In this document: one piece after another, positions 56,567-64,000 of the stretch
Position numbering within the stretch: position 1 is the first letter of the stretch
Layout of the letters: each line of letters starts with the position of its first letter
Origin: Iris pallida
Taxonomy: Eukaryota > Streptophyta > Magnoliopsida > Asparagales > Iridaceae
Reading direction: 5' to 3'
NCBI GenBank assembly: GCA_029216955.1
Contig: JANAVB010029819.1
Coordinates: forward strand, 30,352,204 to 30,416,203
Length of the DNA: 64,000 bases
Program-made: the position numbers and the translations under genes
Notes under the pieces: generated by a model
What the model saw: the letters and a program-made list of their open reading frames with translations, nothing else
Database searches by the model: none
Told to the model about the DNA's origin: nothing

Positions 56567-57350
56567 GGCCCCCCTTTTGTAGTCGTTCTTGAGCTGGAAT
56601 GATGTTATGCGCATACATGAGGAAACATGCTAGTTTTTATGTGGGTGCATAGTACTACTTTGTGTACATAGGGTGTAGGCACATGCAGGCTGCGAGATCG
56701 TGGATTGGTCGTGGTGTTGACGTGGTTGTATGCTTCGGTGCACGATTTCTCATGGAACTGACGTGGCCGTACGCTTCGGTGCACGTTTTGATAATGGCTT
56801 TGACTGAGTCAGGCTTGGGCGTATAGCCATGTCTCAGGCTTTGTGCCCTCCTTTTGGGGAAGCTAGTATTGGGCGCATAGAGCTTCACTGGCTGGACGTA
56901 TGGAGCTTCACTGGCTGGACGCATAGAGCTTCACTGGCTGGGCTCATAGAGCTTCACTGGCTTGGGCGCATGGGGCTTCATTGCTAAATTTTTTTTACGC
57001 TTCTACAAGACCCCCTTTAAAGTTTTCGATACTTGAACGAGATCGAAGTACTTTGAAAGAAGCATGGATCGTCTTCTCGTGATGCAATGGGCACATAGCA
57101 CGGCTCTCTCCTTGGGCGCTTAGTATTTGGCCAAACTGTCAGGGAGATACGACTATTGAGATCTTCCTCGAAATCTAAACTGACAGATTAATCGGGGTGG
57201 AATTTGAAGCGGCCATCCTTCATACGTTGTCTACGTTAGCAAGTGGCAGTCGCATAGTGTGCAAGGGGCTGGTTCTTCACATAGGCGCATAGGCCATTGT
57301 AGGCGCATGCTACGCAATGGGCGCATAGGCGTATAAAGCTGGTGGGCGCA
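56567..57350. other. GCGCATA-rich, LTR-like sequence
   Basis: No gene. GCGCATA or its variants appear repeatedly here and up to 57860. Similar words occur in the left Tat LTR (31758, 31910), so this is probably the edge of the right Tat element's LTR or its downstream region. A tandem array is at 56872-56985. Confidence 0.4.
56872..56985 (+). repeat. ~24 bp tandem repeat, five units
   Basis: Units of GCATAGAGCTTCACTGGCTG with G/C variants between them, including the ACGTATGG, GGCTCATAG and GGCGCATGG forms. Confidence 0.92.
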
Positions 57351-57366
57351 TAAGAAGTGGCATGTG

Positions 57367-57378
57367 CCTATAAATTGG
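57367..57378 (+). promoter_or_regulatory. TATA box upstream of the antisense gene relic
   Basis: CCTATAAATTGG is followed by a CT-rich leader and ATG at 57460. Two similar boxes, GCGTATAAAG (57328) and GCGTATAAAAGC (57826), lie nearby on the same strand. Confidence 0.5.
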
Positions 57379-57459
57379 CTCTGAAGGAGAGAGAAAGCTC
57401 ATTATTCCCTTCCCTTAGAATTTTTTTTAGAAACTCTTCATCTTCTTTCTTTAAGAACC

Positions 57460-57557
57460 ATGTCTCCAAAGGTCGCCAAGTGATCCGCGAAAGGCAAGGG
57501 GGTTGTGCTGAGTGGCTCTCCTCCTGCGGCAGTGTCTTCACCAGTCCAGGCCCCGAT
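57460..57557 (+). pseudogene. Possible first exon of the antisense gene relic
   Basis: After the TATA box and a pyrimidine-rich leader, ATG starts MSPKVAK, then a stop (57481-57483), then in the same frame SAKGKGVVLSGSPPAAVSSP and VQAPILG up to a GGGTGAGG splice-donor-like site. A basic, Ser/Pro-rich beginning is common for plant nuclear or transposon-associated proteins. The link to the coiled-coil exon at 58931 is inferred from strand and order only. Confidence 0.35.
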
Positions 57558-58930
57558 TCTGGGTGAGGGCACGCTTCGAAATCAAAGTCTCGAGCATTAA
57601 TTTGTGACGCTCAGACTTTTATTATGCCTGGACGCTTGTGCCTAAGGCAACATACTTCTGTGAGCATCATTATGCGCCCACAGAAGTCATGCGCCAACAC
57701 TGTGGTGTGCTATACGCCCACATGTTACTATATTATGTACCCTCAAGCTGTGGCATGTTATCAGCCCACGTACTGTTTGTGTGTTATGCGCTCACATGTT
57801 TGTTTTGGGCGCATATCCCTTTGGGCGTATAAAAGCCCTTCAGAACTTAGTTTTTCCTGCAGATTTCTGAGTCTGACTTTCTCTTTTGTCTTTGATTCTT
57901 GTTGTGTAGGGATCGTAGTAGCAAATATCTCCAGGATCGGTATCGGTGAATTTGGGCATAGTGGAGATGCAACACTTAACACACACATCAGAGAGCTCAG
58001 GACTCTTCATATTTTGGAAGGGTTTTCCTCAAATGGTAGGAAGAACCTTTATACATCGGAGAGTCGGACGGTAGTTGGGTGTCATCACGAAACTTCTGTT
58101 TTCACAGTTCTTCAAGTAGGCAAAAGCAACAATAGAGATGTTGTTTTGAAGGTATGGCCTCTAAGAGAAATAGGCCTAGGATGTCCGCAATATAGAGGAG
58201 AGAAGATCACCATTTGTAGATACTTTTAGCATGCTATATTTACCCTCCTCCGTGTAGCTTCTCGAAGGTTCAACAGCTTTGTTTGCTTCTCAGCAGTAAA
58301 ACATGACTTCTTTCGAGGGCCACAAAACTGCTTTTTGTCGAAGGCGTAGTGCTGCAAATCTGACCAAACTATGTGTTGCGGATGAGTAGTGGATCTTCTC
58401 TTCTTTTGGACATCAATGTAATCCTTCACTTCTTACCCAGATGAAGAGATGAAGAACATTTTCGTTTCCTCATGAGATGTAGTCCTGTGAATGTAACTGA
58501 TTTTGAATAAACAGAATGCATTCACTCCATTCTTTGTTTGTGGTATTTGTGGTGCTTGTATTATGGGGTCTAATACAGCATTTGTATAAAGGGTATCCCG
58601 TTGGGGGACCCCCCTTTCTCTTTTTGTTTGAATCTATTGCCCCTTTGTGCATCTGGCAATGCGAGCAAATTGATTGGAATGATACTCTCGTGGACCTATT
58701 ACCCTTCTGTACACTGGTGGTGCGGGTAATAGATTTGAAACAAAACCCAACAGAGGTAATACGGTCGTGATCGGTTTTGTGGTCTTGACACTGTGTCTTT
58801 TATCCCGGGTTGGGTACAGGTGTCAAGTTGGAAGACTATCGGTATCACATGTAATATGGACGTGACACATGATAATCAAGAGTGGTTTTCGGTGGAATAG
58901 ATTTTTTTGTCAAGTTTGGCTTCTTGTCAG
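57558..58930 (+). other. Between the exon candidates of the antisense gene
   Basis: Contains further GCGCATA words (57600-57860), a frame with ISRIGIGEFGHSGDATLNTH (57900-58220) of unknown identity, and AT-balanced sequence. It ends in TTTGGCTTCTTGTCAG, a good splice acceptor. GTAATACGGTCGTG and GTAATATGGACGTGAC variants of the 59850-60200 motif appear at 58757 and 58851. Confidence 0.35.
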
Positions 58931-59704
58931 GTATCCCTTCCTGAAGCAGAAGAGACTTTCCAAGCTTTCTCCCCGACGACCTCCACCGAAGATGAGTAGA
59001 TAGCCCAGGAAGTCATCAAAGCTTTCTACTCTGTACTGATAGTGAAGCTTCCTGGAGTCCTGAATCAGAATGCTACCTTCGGCCCTGTGAAGGCTGTCGC
59101 CAAATGTCAAGTGGCGGCCCTCGAGAGCATTGCTGGCTATGATGAGCGGGCCAACACTCTGAAAAAAGTTCTGAACGACCTGGAGGGTCAGGTGGCCAGG
59201 TTCTGGGACACCAAACAGCGGAGCCCGACGTCGCTATTCCACGTAGAGGACGAGGCTTTTATGAAGGCTCTTGCGGAGGAGAAGGCTACTTTCCAGGCAA
59301 GGAAGGATGCCCTTGTTCGAGAGATCGACGAATTGGCTGACCAGTATGGCCAGTTCAATGCTGCAAGTGAGGCACGTGCTTCCTTGAAGAATAGGCTTGC
59401 TGCACAGATTACTGAGAAGTATAATCACATTACGTAGATCAAGAACAAGATCGCCCAGCTGGAAGGCGACTTGAGGGCGGCGACATCTGAACAGGAGGAT
59501 TACTTGGCTCAGGCTGCCATGACTGCCACCACTTCTGCCCATTTAGAAGAACAACTGGCGAAGTTGGAGGGGGAGCATCTGAGTCTGATCCTTTTCGAGG
59601 ATGAAGCTGCTCGTCAAGAAGAGGCGCGTCATCGAGCTACCACGAAGTCTGAGGCTGAAATTGCGGCTCTGAGGGACAACATAAACCGCCTAAGTATCCA
59701 GTAG
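58931..59704 (+). pseudogene. Coiled-coil protein relic, antisense to Tat pol
   Basis: After the acceptor CTTCTTGTCAG one frame runs to 59704 with only two stops (58997-58999 and 59435-59437). It encodes VSLPEAEETFQAFSP, IAQEVIKAFYSVL, then helix-rich sequence including KALAEEKATFQARKDALVRE, ASEARASLKNRLAAQITEKY, IKNKIAQLEGDLRAATSEQE and EEQLAKLEGEHLSL. Heptad-like spacing of Leu/Ile/Ala and a high Glu/Lys/Arg content indicate a long coiled coil. It is GC-richer than its surroundings. It lies just downstream of, and on the opposite strand to, the Tat pol at 60394-63945. Antisense genes are known in this position in some Tat elements, often coding plant mobile domain or coiled-coil proteins; no plant mobile domain was found here. 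Confidence 0.6.
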
Positions 59705-60390
59705 ATTTTTTAACTCTTTTTTTTATTTTTTTATTTTTATTTTTTAGCCGTCACGGCTCTTGTACCATTTTTTCCGTCTCTTGATAGACGTTTGAGTAAA
59801 GAATAAAGAATCTTTTCAAAGTAAATGTTGCTTTGTGAAATATCGGAACTAGAGGTGATATGGACGTAGCAAGGACATTTCTGGTGGGTATTCTGCTGGG
59901 GAATTTTGATGTGGACATATTATCCATTTTATATTCAAGTTATTCGAATATAGATAATAAGTTGAATGAAGCTGCTATTAGAGGTAATATGGACATAATA
60001 GCAGAGGATTTTGACCAGAGGTAATATGGACATGAAAAGATATATAATATTAGGTGAGAGTGGATAGTTCAGAGGTAATATGGACGTGATTATCCTTGAT
60101 GAATGCTTTGCTCAGAGGTTATGTGGACGTGGCAAAACATTTAATCATTCCACTGGGGAAATAATTATCAGAAAATAATTAAGAGGTAATAGGGACGTGA
60201 CTTGTTTTCGTCAAATCGAATTTGGACAGAGTCAAAAAACGGGGACAATTCCACTGGAGAAATTTTTAGAGGACCTATTATCCAGGGCGTATTCAAGACT
60301 CTTAAAATACGGATAATAGTTAGATAGTTTTTTCGAATCATATAAACATCGCACTGTACATTTACATGACTGAACACATGTGAACAAAAA
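59705..60390 (-). other. 3' region of the right Tat element with a dispersed 18 bp motif
   Basis: No gene. A pyrimidine-rich run at 59712-59745 follows the coiled-coil relic. From 59851 to 60199 the motif AGAGGTAATATGGACGTG recurs six times with 0-3 changes (59851, 59980, 60017, 60071, 60114, 60182). CCACTGGGGAAAT/CCACTGGAGAAAT and ACCTATTATCC words recur between them. Confidence 0.6.
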
Positions 60391-60393
60391 AGG

Positions 60394-60969
60394 TTACACA
60401 TAATATTTCTTCAGGAACTTGCCGTTGATAGGCATCATGAGCAAGTCACCATTAGGCTTGGTTAGTCGATACGCACCATTAGAATACACTGATTCTATAA
60501 TGAAAAGACCTTCCCATTTAGGCTGGAAGTTTCTTTTTGTTTTGTGCATCATGACCATTGATCTTCTCACTGCTAAGACCAGATCGCCGACTTGGAAGAT
60601 CCTTTCCTTCACTTTTTTGTTGAAGGCTCTGGAAAGGCATGCTTGGTATAGCTCAATGCGCTGCTGAGCTAACAAGTATTTTTCGTCTAGCGTTTCGAGC
60701 TCCTGGAGTCGCAGACGGTAGCTTTTTTCGGTAGTCAGCTCGCAGGATAAGGCTACTCGAAGGAAAAGAATCTAGATTTCTAGGGGAAGAACTGCTTCGC
60801 TCCCATAAACCAGAGAGAATAGCGTACTACCTGTTGGAGTCCGGACCATTGTACGATAGGCCCATAGACATTCACCGATAGAACCGATAGCCGCTGGATT
60901 GTAGGCAGTAGAGGCTACGTTCTGGATTCGATTCTTATCGCAGAACCGATAGAATGCATGGCTTTCAAA
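60394..60969 (-). pseudogene. Tat gypsy integrase, C-terminal part
   Basis: Minus-strand translation gives [18 protein letters not shown] in the upper part and then an open 93-residue stretch with KVKERIFQVGDLVLAVRRSM, NFQPKWEGLFIIESVYSNGA and YRLTKPNGDLLMM, ending in KFLKKYYV and a stop. This is the SH3-like C-terminal domain and tail of a gypsy integrase. At least one stop (near 60770) interrupts the region joining it to the catalytic core. The end of pol here places the antisense coiled-coil gene in the 3' untranslated region. Confidence 0.88.
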
Positions 60970-61331
60970 CTATGGACCGTTATCATGGATGATCCTGCGA
61001 GGTAGGCCAAAGCGGTAGATGACGTGATGTTTGATAAAACTGATCACATTTGACATCTTCACTTCGGTGAGCATTATAGCTTTCGCCCATTTGGAGAAGT
61101 AATCAGTTATAGCTAGGATGAACCGATGTCCTTTGGAGGATGGCGGGCTGATTGGTCCTATGACGTCCTTGTCCAGGCTTCTAATGGCCAAGATGCTACC
61201 GTTGGGTGTAGAAACTCCGAAGGTTGATGAATGAAGTCGGCGTGGAACTGACAAGCTCTACACTTCTTTGCGTATTCAATAGCATCTGCTATCATTGTGG
61301 GCCAGTAATAACCCATTTCTTTGAGGCAATC
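60970..61331 (-). pseudogene. Tat gypsy integrase, catalytic core
   Basis: The open stretch 60970-61254 reads RSLDKDVIGPISPPSSKGHR, FILAITDYFSKWAKAIMLTE and RFGLPRRIIHDNGP. The first two acidic residues of the D,D-35-E triad are visible (D in VIGP and D in IIHDNGP). The downstream segment carrying the glutamate is not in the same frame. Frames shift at both ends, so no active integrase is made. Confidence 0.88.
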
Positions 61332-61784
61332 TTATAATTTGGGGTCTGGTTGATGTGCACCACAAACTCCATCGTGAACCTCCCGAAGTGCACGTTTGGC
61401 TTCTGCGTCTGATAAGCATCGTAATAGTAGCCCATCATAAGAGCGTCGGTATAGTATCTTGGTAGCTGTGTCGTAGTAAAATCTGAGGGATCGCCTTTGG
61501 ATGGATACTGCTTCCTTCGGGTCCTCGTGGAGGATTCCATAGACGGCATAGTCTATGAAGGAAAATCTCCAGTCTTTAGCATCGACGCTTGTTTCCGTTG
61601 CGTAACTGTGATGAATATGTAAGGCATCTTTCACACAGAATAGTTCTCGACCAGATACTGTGATCGACTGCTGAGTATTAGTAGGAACGGTCAAGGAAGC
61701 AGCGAGATCATCTAGAGCATCTGCTTCTATATTCTGTAGTCGAGGCACGTGCTCGATGAAGAATCCAGCGAAAGTAGATGCCAA
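61332..61784 (-). pseudogene. Archaeal-type RNase H end and integrase zinc-binding region (Tat)
   Basis: A 150-residue open stretch begins with FAGFFIEHVPRLQNIEADAL and LAASLTVPT (the end of the second RNase H) and continues to ILYRRSYDGLLLRCLSDAEA and REVHDGVCGAHQPDPKL (the H-H-C-C zinc-binding lead-in to integrase). The presence of a second RNase H between the RT-linked RNase H and integrase is the diagnostic feature of the Tat/Ogre lineage. It is the undisturbed counterpart of the interrupted fragment at 3990-4161. Confidence 0.9.
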
Positions 61785-62289
61785 CTCGATTGTTTTTCTA
61801 TAGTAGGAGATGAGATCTTTGTGGCGAACTTCATAATCTCCTCGGACCTGACTGACTATTAGCTTGGAATCATCGTAAGCTTCTAGATAGTCAACTCCCA
61901 GTTGCTTCGCCAGTTATAAGACAATTAATAGGGCATTATATTCGGCCACGTTGTTGGTGCATGGTTCCACGAGAGAATATGTGCGATGTATAACCAGATG
62001 ATCAGGTGACACGAGCACGACACCTACTCCAGCCTTTAGGTCCTGTTTTTGATGCACTGTCAAAGAACATTCACTAAATGGGGATTTCTTCGGTTGTAAT
62101 ATTAGACTCCCCCACTTCGTCGGGGATTTCGTCGTAGAGTTTGGACGATTCTGGAAGCAGATGAGCTGCTAGAAAATCAGCTAATGCTTGGCATTTTACT
62201 GTCTTCTGAGGAACGAAGAGCATATCATATAGAGTCAACAGTATTGTCCATATAGCTAAACGGGAATTGAGAGAGCCCGATTTAGTCAA
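61785..62289 (-). pseudogene. Tat pol, archaeal-type RNase H body
   Basis: Contains RLAIWTILLTLYDMLFVPQK and VKCQALADFLAAHLLPESSK (62074-62289), the join between the two RNase H domains, and broken pieces of the second RNase H such as SNVRGDYEVRHKDLI-type wording. Several stops occur between 61790 and 62070. Confidence 0.78.
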
Positions 62290-62331
62290 GAGTATTCTGA
62301 GAAGGTTGACTTTAGATATAATGTGGACAGT

Positions 62332-62643
62332 CTACGCAGACACATAGTGGCGTGTCTTCTGGATGGCAAATAATAGTGCAAGGCATTCCTTCTGCATCGG
62401 TGTGTATCTGTATTCGGCACCCACCATTGTGCGGCTGAGGTAGTAGATTGCCTGTTCATGGCCGCCTTCGTTCTTCTGAGCTAATAGGGTACCAAAAGAA
62501 TGGTCCATAGCGCGGACATATAGTAAGAAGGGCTTCCCCATTATTGGAGCTACCAATAATAGAGGGCTTGTAAGATATGCCTTGATGTCGTCGAATACAC
62601 GTTGACATTGTTCAGTCCAGACGAAAGATACGCCTTTCTTCAT
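62332..62643 (-). pseudogene. RT-linked RNase H of the right Tat element
   Basis: A 103-residue open stretch: VSFVWTEQCQRVFDDIKAYL, PFLLYVRAMDHSFGTLLAQ, GGHEQAIYYLSRTMVGAEYR and PMQKECLALLFAIQKTRHYV. This is the gypsy RNase H-like connection domain following the reverse transcriptase. The D-x-S active segment expected as L-Y-x-x-x-S-D/x-x-x-x-G is altered (R-A-M-D-H-S-F-G). A stop separates it from the next segment. Confidence 0.88.
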
Positions 62644-62679
62644 GAGCTGAGTGAATGGTTGACACCTTCCAGAGAGGTT

Positions 62680-63640
62680 CTAAATGAATCGTCTAATGTA
62701 GGCTAGCCTTTCTTGTAGTCTGTGTAGCTCTTTGAGGTTTCTTTGACGATGCATATCGAGGATAGCCTTCACTTTCTCCGGATCCAGATGTATACCCTTC
62801 GAGGTGATGACAAAACCAAGAAACTTGCCGCTGGAGACTCCCCGAAAAGACTTGGTTGGATTCATCTTGAGTTGGTGTGCACGCTTTAGTTCGAACACCG
62901 TTCTTTAGTCTTGGAGGTGGTTGCCCTTGAGACGACTTTTGACTGCGATATCGTCTACGTAGCACTCCACAGTTTTGCATAAATGATCACAAAAAATTAT
63001 GTTCATGGCTCGCTGGTATGTCGCCCCAGCATTTTTTAATTCGAAGGGCATCACCGTATAGCATTATACCCCCAACGGTGTTCGAAAAGATGTGTGCTTC
63101 TCGTCGCCGGGGAACATCTTGATCTAGTTATAGCCTGAGGACACATCCATGAAGGACATCCGCTCGAAGCCGCAAGTGTTGTCGATTACTACATCGGTGA
63201 TCGGTAGAGGGAACTCGTCCTTCGGACATGCAGAGTTTAAATTACGGTAATCGATACAGACTCAAACTTTACCATTCTTTTTCATGACTGGAACGATGTT
63301 GGCAACCCAGTCTGGGTGTTGTTCTTCGCGAATGAATCCACTGGCAATGAGCTTTTTGACTTCATTCTCGATGGCCTCCATGACGTCTGGTCGGAATCGT
63401 CATTGTTGTTGCTTCACTAGTTTAGCTTTAGACGAAATATTCAAGCGGTACATGGCGACTTTAGGGTCCAAGCCTGGCATGTCTTCAAAGCTCCATGCGA
63501 AGACGTCGATGTATTCTCTTATAAGCTGTGTAAAAGATTGGCGTTCATCGCCAAATAAACTTTTGCTAATAAAGATTAATTTGAAAGATGATTCATCTCC
63601 TAGATTGACTTGGATGACTTCGTCTTCGGTAGGTGGTTAA
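62680..63640 (-). pseudogene. Reverse transcriptase of the right Tat element
   Basis: Minus-strand reading across frames recovers FAWSFEDMPGLDPKV, RFRPDVMEAIENEVKKLI, EEQHPDWVANIVPVMKKNG, CIDYRNLNSACPKDEFPLP, MSFMDVSSGYN, VECYVDDIAVKSRLKGNHLQ and FLGFVITSKGIHLDPEKVKA. The catalytic Y-V-D-D is intact (around 62950), unlike in the left Tat copy. Stops occur at several single codons (for example in K-V-x-V-C-I-D-Y and G-V-x-C-Y-T), several of which look like CAA/CAG/CGA-to-stop changes. Domain order and length otherwise match a complete gypsy reverse transcriptase. Confidence 0.92.
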
Positions 63641-63945
63641 CGTTGTTCGAAGTGCAGGTCCCACCTAGTACCTATCTTTTGAGCCCATTGTTCAAGCTCG
63701 ATCGATTGGACATCGTCCTTAATTTGGTCAACGAAAACCATGTTGACAGACAGAGTTGTCTTGATAATGTCGCCAATGCTGGAGTCTGAGTCCCAGATGG
63801 AGGAATCAGAAGAATGAAAACAATGATCTACTTCGTCATCTGATCTTTTGGGAGTTGTTGGAGGAGTGACATTACCTAAACCAACACCGCTTCGTTGATA
63901 GTAGTTCTCGGATTTGCCGGGAGGAGCAAAGTGTCGTATTGGCAA
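63637..63945 (-). pseudogene. Tat polyprotein linker upstream of reverse transcriptase
   Basis: A 102-residue open stretch with NYYQRSGVGLGNVTPPTTPK, a Ser/Asp-rich segment (HSSDSSIWDSDSSIGDII) and a QRWDLHFEQR-type end leading into the reverse transcriptase. It corresponds to 6046-6579 of the left Tat element. Protease and gag should lie beyond the right window edge. The initiating methionine is only an internal codon of the polyprotein. Confidence 0.75.
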
Positions 63946-64000
63946 CCGTCATCCTCGGCCGTAATTTAGCCCCTTGTCGCTTTTGATGTCATATCCCATG
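63946..64000 (-). other. Continuation of Tat polyprotein, cut by the window edge
   Basis: Minus-strand wording GYDIKSDKGLNYGRG precedes the linker, matching GYNLNSQQGLNFGRG in the left copy, so coding continues to the right of the window. Confidence 0.6.

Noticed and set aside
58500..58770. Frame with hydrophobic start (LFVVFVVLVLWGLIQ)
   Set aside because: Not supported by splice sites, composition or similarity; it overlaps the intron-like part of the antisense gene relic.

Overview
This is repeat-packed nuclear DNA from a flowering plant. No intact host gene was found. The evidence is nested plant-type Ty3/gypsy and Ty1/copia LTR retrotransposons, three En/Spm (CACTA) transposon ends or copies, and broken exons recognisable as plant TGA bZIP, polypyrimidine-tract-binding protein (PTB) and HMG-CoA synthase genes. 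I do not name a species.

Layout, left to right. 1-3989 is an LTR, reading rightward, with a CACTA element inserted in it (right end at 1371); the LTR ends at 3989 inside the pol gene of a decayed Tat-lineage gypsy element. That Tat element reads leftward. Its pol and protease relics lie at 3990-8548, its 5' gag relics at 25480-27290, its primer-binding site near 27291, and its 5' LTR runs from 27296 to somewhere near 32000. Its middle is split by a second CACTA element whose left end is at 8549. This CACTA carries exon fragments of at least three unrelated host genes, all on the minus strand. It was then hit by an almost perfectly preserved 11.96 kb LTR element (10144-22102, target-site duplication ACGTT) with 5.45 kb LTRs and only about 1.05 kb between them.

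The Tat 5' LTR is itself split by a solo LTR (27787-31541, duplication AGCTC). Next comes the end of a SIRE/Maximus-like copia element (RNase H, an env-like/transposon-associated region, LTR 34889-35787), then LTR pieces (35812-38664), a solo LTR with a tandem array (38665-41423, duplication GTGTG), and a second short-interior LTR element (41503-55310). The first LTR of that element holds a 9.1 kb CACTA transposon (42119-51264, duplication TCT); the second LTR preserves the empty site.

The right end (55311-64000) has an LTR fragment, a plus-strand gag fragment, a region rich in GCGCATA motifs, a plus-strand coiled-coil gene relic, and the leftward pol of a second, better preserved Tat element (60394-63945). 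The coiled-coil gene lies downstream of, and antisense to, this pol, where some Tat elements are known to carry antisense genes.

Order of insertions inferred from nesting: copia, then left Tat, then the gene-carrying CACTA and the solo LTR, then the giant-LTR element. The two LTR copies of the giant-LTR element look nearly identical by eye, so it is probably the youngest event. Nothing here forms a working host pathway; the main interest is transposon gene capture, extreme LTR architecture and antisense coding in Tat elements.
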